This document shows positions 57,232 to 64,000 of a stretch of 64,000 bases of DNA, one piece after another. Made by a program: the position numbers and the translations under genes. Within the stretch, counting starts at the first letter, position 1. Each line of letters starts with the position of its first letter. Below the pieces are notes generated by a model, which made no database searches, had not been told where the DNA came from, and was given only the letters and a program-made list of their open reading frames with translations. The DNA comes from Pseudomonas sp. S31 (GTDB taxonomy: Bacteria; Pseudomonadota; Gammaproteobacteria; Pseudomonadales; Pseudomonadaceae): assembly GCF_016648105.1 (NCBI RefSeq), contig NZ_JACVVE010000007.1, forward strand, positions 103,293-167,292, written 5' to 3'.

Positions 57232-58650
57232 CTACTGCTTGCCCGCATCCCTCCAACCACCCCCCAGCGCCAGGAACACACCAATCTGCCCCATCGCCAC
57301 TTGGCTATTGGCCGCCGCAAGCTGCGCACGCATATCGGTATACGACCGGGTCGCCTGCAGATCGGCCAGGAACGACTCACGCCCAGCCTGGAAATACTGA
57401 TGAGTCTGCTCGGCCGCTTGCTTGGCCGACTGCTCGGCCTCGGCCAGGGCATCGCGGCGGTCCAGCAGGGCGCTGTACTGCGCCAGGCGCGTCTGGGTCT
57501 CGCGGATGGCGTTCAGCACCACACCGTCGAAGTGGGCCAGGGCGGCCTGGGTCGAGGCTTCGGCCATGCGGATGCGCGCCCGGGTGCCATTGGTGGGAAT
57601 GCTCCAGCTGATCTGCGGGCCGATACCCCAACGGTTGGTCGACGGGTCACCCAGGTCTTCGAGGATACCGATGGTGCCCACCTGGGCGCCGATGCTGATG
57701 TCCGGGTACAGCGCGCCCGTCGCCACACCGATGTTGGCCGTGGCTGCCGCCAGCTGGCGTTCGGCCTGGCGAACGTCGGGGCGGCGCTTGAGCAGCGCGG
57801 CGCCATCGCCAATCGGCACCAACTGCGCCAGGTGCGGCAACTCGGCGCAGTCGGCGGTGCCCGCCGGCAACTGATCGACCGGCTTGGCCAGCAGCGCGGC
57901 CAGGGTGTACATCCCGGCCTCGCGCTCGGCCTTGAAGCGCGGCAGCTCGGCACGCAGCGACTTGAACTGGGTCTGCGAACGGGTGACCTGGGTCTCGTCA
58001 CCACGCCCGGCATCACGCAAGCGTTGGGTCAGTTGCACGCTTTGCTCCTGCAAGTCGAGCGACTCGCGGGCGATATGGTATTCCTCGTTGGCGGAGCACA
58101 CCTGGGTGTAGGCTTTCACCACATCAGCCACCAACGTGATGCGTGCCGTGTCGGCAGCGGCTTGTACGGCATCGGCATTGGCCTTGGCGGCCTCGGTGCC
58201 ACGCTTGAGGGTGCCCCAGAGATCGAATTGATACGAGGCGCTGATGATCGCCTCGCCGATGTTGGCCACCGGCACTTTCTCGGTCAGCAGGAACGCTTGC
58301 CCAGACTCCTGCAGGCGCTGGGCGCCGGCCTTGACCCCAGCGTTGAAGCCGCCCTGCGACTCGGCCACTTCGACCTGGGCACGAGCCCTGGCGATGTTGG
58401 CCGCCGCCACGCGCAACTCGGTGTTGGCGCTCAGGGCCTGACGCACCAGCTCGTTGAGGCGCGGGTCCTGGTACAGCTGCCACCAGTCCTCCGGCACCGG
58501 CGCCGACACCACGCTGTCGGCATCCTGGCGCAGCGGGCCGTTGAGGTCGCTGCGTTGCACCGCCGCGTCCTTGGGCACCTCGTAGTCGGGGCCGACCATC
58601 ATGCATGCCCCCAACGACAGGCACAGGCCCGCCAGGATCAGCTGTTTCAT
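57232..58650 (-). CDS. NodT-family outer-membrane efflux lipoprotein
   Basis: 472-residue TolC-like channel. The signal MKQLILAGLCLSLGAC ends in a lipobox (LGAC), so it is probably acylated at Cys16. Two OEP repeats are visible, each with long Ala/Gln-rich helices (AANIARARAQVEVAESQGGF, LAAATANIGVATGALYPDIS). The length is typical of OprM/NodT proteins. It is the last gene of the MarR-FUSC-DUF1656-HlyD-NodT operon, overlapping the adaptor gene by 4 bases. Confidence 0.93.
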   Translation of the reverse strand: MKQLILAGLCLSLGACMMVGPDYEVPKDAAVQRSDLNGPLRQDADSVVSAPVPEDWWQLYQDPRLNELVRQALSANTELRVAAANIARARAQVEVAESQGGFNAGVKAGAQRLQESGQAFLLTEKVPVANIGEAIISASYQFDLWGTLKRGTEAAKANADAVQAAADTARITLVADVVKAYTQVCSANEEYHIARESLDLQEQSVQLTQRLRDAGRGDETQVTRSQTQFKSLRAELPRFKAEREAGMYTLAALLAKPVDQLPAGTADCAELPHLAQLVPIGDGAALLKRRPDVRQAERQLAAATANIGVATGALYPDISIGAQVGTIGILEDLGDPSTNRWGIGPQISWSIPTNGTRARIRMAEASTQAALAHFDGVVLNAIRETQTRLAQYSALLDRRDALAEAEQSAKQAAEQTHQYFQAGRESFLADLQATRSYTDMRAQLAAANSQVAMGQIGVFLALGGGWRDAGKQ

Positions 58651-59522
58651 GGGCGCTGCCCCTCGATGATCGAGACCGTGGCGGTGCGCCCGGCGATCAT
58701 GCGGAAGTCTTGCGGCACTTCGTCGAAGGCGATGCGCACCGGAATGCGCTGGGCCAGGCGCACCCAGCTGAATGCCGGGTTGACGTTGGGCAGCAGGTTG
58801 GCGCCGCTGACCCGGTCGCGGTCCTCGATACCGGCGGCAAAGCTCTGCACGTGGCCACGCAGGCGGGTGTTGTCGCCCATCACGCGGATGTCCACGGCGT
58901 CGCCGATGTGGATGCCGCCGAGCTTGGTTTCCTCGAAGTAGCCATCGACGTGGTACGAAGCGCTGTCGACCACCGACAGCACTGGCCGGCCGGCGGTGAC
59001 GAACTCGTGATTGCGCGGTGCGCGGTCGTTCAGGTAGCCATCCACCGGGCTGCGGATCACCGAGCGGTCGAGGTTGAGTTGGGCGGCATCGACCGCCACT
59101 TGCGCCTCGTTGGCCGCCGAGCGGGCGCGGGCCTCGCGCGACTGGCTCTCTTCGAGCTGCTCGGCCGCCACCAGGTTGCCCAGTTTGCGGTTACGCTGCG
59201 CCTCGCGCGAGGCCTGGGCCAGGGTTTCCTGGCGCTCTGCCAGGGTCGCCTTGGCCTGGCGCAGGGCCAGGGAGAAGCGGTCCTGGTCGATGGTGAACAG
59301 CACGTCGCCGCGCTTGACCACCTGGTTGTCGCGCACCTCGACCTTCTGGATCAGGCCGGAGACGTCCGGGGCGATCTGGATCACATCGGCGCGGATATGG
59401 CCGTCGCGGGTCCAGGGGGCGAACAGGTAGTACACCACCATCTGCCACACGAGCACGGCGGCGAAGCTCACTACCAGCAAGGTCAGGACCACGCGGCCCA
59501 AGGTCAACAAAGGTTTTTTCAT
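58647..59522 (-). CDS. HlyD-family efflux adaptor (AaeA-like)
   Basis: 291-residue membrane-fusion protein. Start MKKPLLTLGRVVLTLLVVSF with an uncleaved N-terminal anchor helix (about 8-30). Lipoyl half IAPDVSGLIQKVEVRDNQVV, coiled hairpin at about 75-140 and barrel VIRSPVDGYLNDRAP follow. This is the AaeA/EmrA-like type that works with FUSC transporters. It overlaps both neighbours by 4 bases. Confidence 0.92.
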   Translation of the reverse strand: MKKPLLTLGRVVLTLLVVSFAAVLVWQMVVYYLFAPWTRDGHIRADVIQIAPDVSGLIQKVEVRDNQVVKRGDVLFTIDQDRFSLALRQAKATLAERQETLAQASREAQRNRKLGNLVAAEQLEESQSREARARSAANEAQVAVDAAQLNLDRSVIRSPVDGYLNDRAPRNHEFVTAGRPVLSVVDSASYHVDGYFEETKLGGIHIGDAVDIRVMGDNTRLRGHVQSFAAGIEDRDRVSGANLLPNVNPAFSWVRLAQRIPVRIAFDEVPQDFRMIAGRTATVSIIEGQRP

Positions 59523-59731
59523 GGCAGCATCAGGTTTCGGCAAAAGTGGTCGACCGCGCCCAGCATCACGGCGTAGAGGGCAACGTTGAACAACGCCCGG
59601 TGCCAGACCAGGCGGTAGAAGTGCAGGCGCACGAGCACGGCGTGCACGCCCAGGAACAGCAGGTAGGTGAACACCATCATCACCAGCAGCGTGGGCAGGA
59701 ACACCCCGCTGATATCCAGATCACCAATCAC
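59519..59731 (-). CDS. DUF1656 small membrane protein (AaeX-like)
   Basis: 70-residue protein with two hydrophobic helices (about 10-30 and 46-62). It begins with GTG: the product (M)IGDLDISGVFLPTLLVMMVF is typical of DUF1656/AaeX. The GTGA overlaps the FUSC stop. These proteins always accompany FUSC/AaeB pumps; role unknown. Confidence 0.9.
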   Translation of the reverse strand: MIGDLDISGVFLPTLLVMMVFTYLLFLGVHAVLVRLHFYRLVWHRALFNVALYAVMLGAVDHFCRNLMLP

Positions 59732-61815
59732 AGTGGCGCTCCATCGATGCCGTGGGGCAGTTGCGGTTGTTCGCTTGGCTCGAGCATCACCTCGACCCCC
59801 GGCAGCAAGGCCAGGCGCAGGCCGCTCAAGGCATGCAGCAGGTGCAGGCGGGCGTCGCCGCGCTCGTGGCCCTGGTCCAGCGCCAGGCCCTGGCGTGCCC
59901 GCTCCATGCTGCGCAGCAGTTCGGCTGGCGCGTGCAAGCGCTGGTTGGCGCGCAGGCACGCGGCGAAATGCGTGCCGACCTCGGCGATGACCGCCTCCAG
60001 CCGCTCGCGGGCCTGCTGGCCGACACGCGGCATGTACGCCTGCAGGTCGAGCAGGTTGAGGCCCACGCGCAGGTCGCGCAGCGCCACGCCGCTGTCCTGG
60101 CCGGTCTGCGACAGCCGCGGCAAGTGCTGCATCAGGCGGTCGAGCATCTGCACGCCGAGCTGGCGGTGCTCGGCGAGGTTCGCCGGGTGGGTGATCTCGA
60201 CGATGTCGCGCCAGGCGAAGCGGGTCATGCGCTTGGCCGCCAGCTCCACGCCGAACGGGCGCAGCAGCAAGGTCCAGATGAAGGCGAACAGCAAGCCCAC
60301 GGGGCCGGCCAGGTTGGCGTTGATGAAGGTCAGGAAGTCGGCGTCGTAGGCGCCCTGGATGCTGATGAAGGTGGCCGTGTTGACGATGGTCAACAAGGTG
60401 CCGAGGTAGAAACGCGGCTGCACGGTCAGGGTGCCGACGCAGATGAACGGCACGGCGAAGGCCAGCACCAGCATCGGGAAGTCGTGCAGGTTGGGCAGCA
60501 CCAGGAACAGGTAGACGCTGGAGAAGATCACCGACATCAGCGTCCAGAAGAAGAAGCGGTAGATCTGCGGCGCCGGGTCGTCCATCGCGGCGAAGAAGCT
60601 GCAGGCCACGGCGGCGAGAATCACCGCGCTGCCGCCATCGTTCCAGCCGAGCAGGATCCACAGGCCGCTGGCGACAATGATCGCGGTGACCGTGGAGAAC
60701 ACCGAGTACAGCATCAGGCCGCGGTCGAAGAACGCAGTCAGCCGCCCCAGGCGCCAGTGCCGGTAGGCGGCGCGCCAAGGCGTGGCGTCGTCCAGCCGCA
60801 GGGCGTGCTGGAGGGCGCAGCAGTCCTGCCACAGGTCGACCCATTCGGTGAGGCGGTAGAGGGCATTGGACAACAGCAGTTCGGCACGCTGGTCGAGGGC
60901 CGCGGCACTGGGCTGCAGGCGGTCGATCTGCTCGTGCACGGCGGTCCAGCGCGCCAGCGAGGCATCCTTGGCGGTGCCCTCGAGCCACTGCCGCGCTGCG
61001 TCCAGCACCGGCTGCAACTGGGCGAACTGGGCCGGGGCACGGCCTTCGAGGGCCACCAGAGCGTCGTCCAGGGCATCGATCACCGGCAGCAGGTGGATCA
61101 TCCGCCCACGCAGCTCGCGGGCATTCTTCACGGTGTGGGGGCCCGCGCCTTCATGGCCGAGCTGGCCGATCATCATTTCCAGGGTGTTGAAGGTGGCCAC
61201 CATCGAGGCGCGCATGCCACCCACCTTGTCGGCGGCGACGTCACGGGCCAGGTAGGTGTCGCTGTAGCGGATCGCCTCAGCGAACCAGTTGCCGGTCGAG
61301 CCGACCACCACCGGTGCCAGCCGGCGCGGCCAGAAGATCGCCCCGACCACGGCGGCGCAGACGATGCCCAGGCAGATCTCCTGGGCCCGCGAAGTGGCCA
61401 CGTCGAACACCGCCGTGGGGTTGTCGACCACCGCCAGGGCGATCATCGGCAGGGTATAGCCGGCCAGCATCAGCACGTAGTTGTTGGCCGTGCGCAGGTT
61501 CAGCGAGAGGAACAGCAAGGTGCCGGTCCAGAGCGCGATGGCCACCGACAGCAGCAAAGGCGACTGCACCAGCGGTGGCACCAGGAAGATCGCCCCGCCC
61601 GCACCCAGCAGCGTGCCCAGGGCGCGGTACAAGGCCTTGGAACTGGTCGGCCCGACGAAGGGGCTGGAGACGATGTACACCGTGGCCATCGCCCAGTAGG
61701 GACGCGGCAGCTGCATGAGCAGAGCGATGTACAGAGCGATCATCGATGCCGCGAAGGTGCGCACGCCGTAGAACCAGTCCCGGGCGGGCGGGACCGAACT
61801 GAAGAAGCCCTTCAT
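59728..61815 (-). CDS. FUSC-family transporter (AaeB-like)
   Basis: 695-residue inner-membrane efflux transporter for aromatic acids or related compounds. The N-terminal bundle (YGVRTFAASMIALYIALLMQ, LPRPYWAMATVYIVSSPFVG) and a second bundle after a long cytoplasmic part mark the FUSC architecture. The start overlaps the MarR gene stop by 4 bases. The fixed order MarR-FUSC-DUF1656-HlyD-OMF makes a complete trans-envelope pump. Substrate unknown. Confidence 0.93.
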   Translation of the reverse strand: MKGFFSSVPPARDWFYGVRTFAASMIALYIALLMQLPRPYWAMATVYIVSSPFVGPTSSKALYRALGTLLGAGGAIFLVPPLVQSPLLLSVAIALWTGTLLFLSLNLRTANNYVLMLAGYTLPMIALAVVDNPTAVFDVATSRAQEICLGIVCAAVVGAIFWPRRLAPVVVGSTGNWFAEAIRYSDTYLARDVAADKVGGMRASMVATFNTLEMMIGQLGHEGAGPHTVKNARELRGRMIHLLPVIDALDDALVALEGRAPAQFAQLQPVLDAARQWLEGTAKDASLARWTAVHEQIDRLQPSAAALDQRAELLLSNALYRLTEWVDLWQDCCALQHALRLDDATPWRAAYRHWRLGRLTAFFDRGLMLYSVFSTVTAIIVASGLWILLGWNDGGSAVILAAVACSFFAAMDDPAPQIYRFFFWTLMSVIFSSVYLFLVLPNLHDFPMLVLAFAVPFICVGTLTVQPRFYLGTLLTIVNTATFISIQGAYDADFLTFINANLAGPVGLLFAFIWTLLLRPFGVELAAKRMTRFAWRDIVEITHPANLAEHRQLGVQMLDRLMQHLPRLSQTGQDSGVALRDLRVGLNLLDLQAYMPRVGQQARERLEAVIAEVGTHFAACLRANQRLHAPAELLRSMERARQGLALDQGHERGDARLHLLHALSGLRLALLPGVEVMLEPSEQPQLPHGIDGAPL

Positions 61816-62264
61816 TGCGCCCCACCTGCATTGCCCAGGCCGGCAGCCTCGAAGGCGCGCAGCACGCGCAGGGCGGCTTGCAGGTCCGCTTCGCTGATGC
61901 CTTGCAGCACCTCATGGCGCACACGCACCAGCTCGGCCTCGATGGCCTCGGCCAGGGCGCGGCCTTCGGCAGTGAGGCTCAGGGCCTTGGCACGGCGGTC
62001 CAGCGGATCTTCGCTGCGGCAGACCAGGCCAGCCTTGCACAGCTGGTCGAGCAGGCGCACCAGCGACGGGCTCTCCAGGCCGGCGGCCTGGGCCACGGCC
62101 ACCTGGTGCACGCCATCGCCCAGGCGCACGATCATCAGCAACGGCGCGGCGCAGGCCTCGGAAATACCGTAGCTGGTCAATGCCGCGTGGCAGATGCGCC
62201 GCCAGTGCCGAGCGGCAACGATCATGCCGCTGCTGACCTGGAGGCGCAGGGAATCAAGGGACAT
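61812..62264 (-). CDS. MarR-family repressor of the efflux operon
   Basis: 150-residue winged-helix regulator. Start MSLDSLRLQVSSGMIVAARH; a TTG 12 bases upstream is an alternative. The recognition helix is QAAGLESPSLVRLLDQLCKA and the wing is VCRSEDPLDRRAKALSLTAE. It is the first gene of the pump operon. A perfect palindrome 21 bases upstream is its likely operator, so it probably represses its own operon until bound by an effector. Confidence 0.93.
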   Translation of the reverse strand: MSLDSLRLQVSSGMIVAARHWRRICHAALTSYGISEACAAPLLMIVRLGDGVHQVAVAQAAGLESPSLVRLLDQLCKAGLVCRSEDPLDRRAKALSLTAEGRALAEAIEAELVRVRHEVLQGISEADLQAALRVLRAFEAAGLGNAGGAQ

Positions 62265-62284
62265 GTAGAGAACCAAGGATATTC

Positions 62285-62300
62285 ATAGTTTGCTAACTAT
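62285..62300. promoter_or_regulatory. MarR-type operator
   Basis: ATAGTTTGCTAACTAT: 6-base arms ATAGTT/AACTAT around TGCT. On minus it reads ATAGTTAGCAAACTAT, close to the TTAGCAAGCTAA sites of SlyA/MarR proteins. It lies 21 bases before the regulator's ATG, where it would block a promoter. Confidence 0.78.
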
Positions 62301-62366
62301 CAATATACGCCTGGCCCTCCCCCTGTCGTCAACAGGGGGCGACGGGCTGCCTGGATGAATTGTTGT

Positions 62367-63173
62367 TCATGTTCCGATTCGAGGCTGCACCTGATCCTCG
62401 AGCTTCATCGCCAACGCCAACGAACTTCCCAACTGCACCGCGCGGTCACGCCACCCGAGGTAGCGCACGCCGTCGCGGCTGCTGAAATGCACGGCCAGCT
62501 CCTCCGCCGCCTGCATCACCCCGGTCGCCGCCGCCAGCTCCAGCCAGTACAACGCCGCCTTGGTGTCCTGCGGCACATACAGCCCGTGCAACAAGCGATA
62601 ACCGACTTCGAAACGACAGCGCGGATCACCCAAGTCCGCTCCCCGCTGGAACCATTCGTACGCCCGCTGCGGGTCGACCTGCCAGCCTTGGTCGGCATCG
62701 CAGACTTCTTCCTCGTACAAGTCGCCCAGTGCCGCTGCTGCCGCCGCCATGCCGAGGGTGAACGCCTGCCGGTAGCACTCGGCCGCCTGCTCGTAGGACG
62801 GCTCCACGCCCTTGCCGAAGTACAGCTGCTGGCCCAGGTTGAACCAGGCCGCAGCGTCGCCCTGCAACGCCGCCATGCGCAACAGGTGCCGGGCCAGCAC
62901 GGTATCGGCCCGCCAGTATTTGCCGTTGAGCCAGATCCAGCCCAGGTCGTTCAGCGCGCTGACGCTGCCGGCCAGTGCCTGGCGCCGCAGGTCGGCATAC
63001 ACCACTTGCACGTCGGGCGCCTCGTCCAGGCGGCTGATCAACAACGCCCGCTGGCTGGGCATGCCAACGCCCGCGAACTGCCGCGCGCGCCTGCCGGCGG
63101 GCAGCGCAGCAGCAACGATACGCTCGGGCAACAGCCGGGCGAGCATCGGGTGGATATTGCTGACAGCTGACAT
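62367..63173 (-). CDS. Sel1-like repeat (TPR-type) protein
   Basis: 268-residue protein with Sel1 repeats after residue ~70: ARHLLRMAALQGDAAAWFNL, AAECYRQAFTLGMAAAAAAL, AYEWFQRGADLGDPRCRFEV and AALYWLELAAATGVMQAAEE. I start it at MSAVSNIHPMLARLLPERIV, where GAGG lies 6 bases upstream; two ATGs just before it are also in frame. No signal peptide, so a cytoplasmic scaffold is likely. Divergent from the regulator gene at 63381. Partner unknown. Confidence 0.82.
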   Translation of the reverse strand: MSAVSNIHPMLARLLPERIVAAALPAGRRARQFAGVGMPSQRALLISRLDEAPDVQVVYADLRRQALAGSVSALNDLGWIWLNGKYWRADTVLARHLLRMAALQGDAAAWFNLGQQLYFGKGVEPSYEQAAECYRQAFTLGMAAAAAALGDLYEEEVCDADQGWQVDPQRAYEWFQRGADLGDPRCRFEVGYRLLHGLYVPQDTKAALYWLELAAATGVMQAAEELAVHFSSRDGVRYLGWRDRAVQLGSSLALAMKLEDQVQPRIGT

Positions 63174-63380
63174 GTTCATCCTCATTGAACGACCCACGAC
63201 CTCGAGCGCGGCTGCATGAGGCGTGATTCTGCGCGACGCCACGACAAAACCTGTCGCGAACGAACCGGCATGAGGCAACCAATTGCACGTTCGTTGATCA
63301 GAGCAGGTTGTGGCAAATTGCCATGAGCCCGGACAATTGCCGCAAACCGTTGCCGCAAGCCTAGACAAGGACGTTACCTT

Positions 63381-63938
63381 TTGCCGTTCGCTACCACCCG
63401 CGCCACCCTCAGCCGACAATGGGCGCTGCTGCGCCAGTTGCCCAGCCGCCCCCCTGGTATCACCAGTGCCGAACTGGTGTGGCGCCTGCGTGATGTGGGT
63501 TTCACCGTGAGCAAGCGCACCGTCGAGCGCGACCTCAACGAGCTGTCGCTGATCTTCCCGCTCGAGCGTAACGACAAGAGCATTCCATTCGGCTGGCACT
63601 GGTCGGCCAGTGCCGCCAGCGACCTGCGCGGTAACTTCGATCTGCAGGGCTACTTGCGCGCCGACGCCCTGCAAGGCGCTGCGGAGCATGGTATCGCGTT
63701 GCAGGCGTGGGTCAGCGACCGGCTGGCCCGGCAGTTGCGCGAGGCGCCGTTGAGCGTGGACATGCAGCTGACTGCGCTGGCGCGCGGGCACCGGCTGTCG
63801 GCCACGGTGGATGCCGAGTGGCCCGTGCGTTGGTGGGCCTTGAGCCAGGGGGACGAGGTGGTGGTCGAGTTGCCGGAGGGGGTACGCGAGGAGATTGCCA
63901 GGACCCTGGAGAGTGCGGTAGCACAGTATAGAAATTAG
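63381..63938 (+). CDS. HTH-WCX regulator apparently lacking its WYL core
   Basis: 185-residue protein resembling YafY-type WYL regulators. It starts with TTG, 9 bases after AAGGA. Residues about 8-60 are a DeoR-like winged HTH (ITSAELVWRLRDVGFTVSKR, TVERDLNEL). After GWHWSASAASDLRGN it continues at once with FDLQGYLRADALQG and the WCX domain (APLSVDMQL, RWWALSQGDEVVVELPEG). In full-length relatives, as I recall them, a WYL ligand-binding domain of roughly 120-150 residues sits at that junction. The frame is intact, so this looks like an internal in-frame deletion or a short family form. Confidence 0.8.
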   Translation: MPFATTRATLSRQWALLRQLPSRPPGITSAELVWRLRDVGFTVSKRTVERDLNELSLIFPLERNDKSIPFGWHWSASAASDLRGNFDLQGYLRADALQGAAEHGIALQAWVSDRLARQLREAPLSVDMQLTALARGHRLSATVDAEWPVRWWALSQGDEVVVELPEGVREEIARTLESAVAQYRN

Positions 63939-63956
63939 TTGCCTGCACCGGCCCCC

Positions 63957-64000
63957 GGGGGGGGGGGGGCGCGGGGGGGGGGGGGGGGGGGGGGGGGGGG
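63957..64000. other. Poly-G end, probable sequencing or assembly artefact
   Basis: 42 of the last 44 bases are G, with two C at 63970 and 63972. It follows directly after the regulator gene. Such runs arise from no-signal cycles in two-colour sequencing at contig ends and should not be interpreted biologically. Confidence 0.85.

Noticed and set aside
57069..57611. Plus-strand frame of 180 codons over the tandem repeats
   Set aside because: Runs through repeats into the end of the outer-membrane factor gene antisense; Pro/Arg-rich with no domain or ribosome site.
59752..62172. Plus-strand frame of about 806 codons opposite the FUSC and MarR genes
   Set aside because: Low-complexity His/Gln/Arg product crossing two coupled real genes on the other strand.

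Overview
The window is a high-GC chromosomal segment of a Pseudomonas, most likely of the P. putida group. This rests on gene order as I recall it (sulfate uptake, spu polyamine cluster, argA/argE, gcvTHP, ubiH/pepP/zapA/6S/ygfA, ubiD/rho/trxA/ppx/ppk), on the abundance of REP palindromes with the GTAGGAGCGG core, and on third-position G/C codon use that creates long spurious antisense frames. Most of the DNA is conserved core genome. The last ~45 bases are an almost pure G run that looks like a sequencing or contig-end artefact.

Layout. 1-2946 (minus): sulfate uptake and sulfur-starvation genes oscA, sbp, cysT, cysW (cut by the window edge). 3176-8378 (minus): a translationally coupled RND pump with two lipoprotein adaptors (TriABC-like architecture). 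8494-9292: a REP-associated tyrosine transposase with flanking REPs. 9296-19572: polyamine uptake and catabolism, spuBCDEFGH on minus and the divergent spuI on plus. 19705-22272 (minus): argA and argE. 22389-26035 (plus): a CYTH-CHAD triphosphatase, an orphan GspE-type ATPase and a DUF2388 secreted protein. 26104-30685 (minus): gcvT-gcvH-gcvP. 30806-33579 (minus): a ferric-iron ABC binding protein and fused permease with no ATPase nearby. 33696-38509 (minus): two ubiquinone-pathway FAD hydroxylases around a hotdog protein, then pepP and ygfB. 38656-40074 (plus): a ZapB-like protein, zapA, 6S RNA and ygfA. 40082-43294: small and accessory housekeeping genes (50-residue membrane protein, EVE protein, FliL-like protein, quinone reductase, ChaC). 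43551-48002 (minus): a 2Fe-2S/flavin reductase coupled to ubiD, then rho and trxA. 48249-51975: ppx and ppk, convergent and overlapping by 14 bases. 52191-56026: dedA, elbB, a DUF188 protein and a cytochrome c-FTR1 iron permease. 56192-57231: a pair of Pseudomonas DUF proteins with a repeat-rich flank. 57232-62264 (minus): a MarR-headed FUSC/DUF1656/HlyD/NodT efflux operon. 62367-63938: a Sel1-repeat protein and a divergent HTH-WCX regulator that appears to lack its WYL core.

How it fits together. The spu block couples uptake of putrescine and spermidine (SpuDEFGH) to gamma-glutamylation (SpuI, SpuB) and transamination (SpuC), and hairpins sit in each gap around its binding-protein genes. ppx carries a good PhoB-box match and ppk a degenerate one, which suggests phosphate control of polyphosphate turnover. 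The MarR gene has a perfect 6-4-6 palindrome just upstream, typical of autoregulated aromatic-acid or xenobiotic efflux operons. I found no CRISPR array, phage, integrative element or obvious new defence system. The best leads for something undescribed are the WYL-less regulator, the DUF6124/DUF3077 pair with its long inverted repeat, the hotdog protein inside the ubiquinone cluster, and the REP classes relative to the single resident RAYT.
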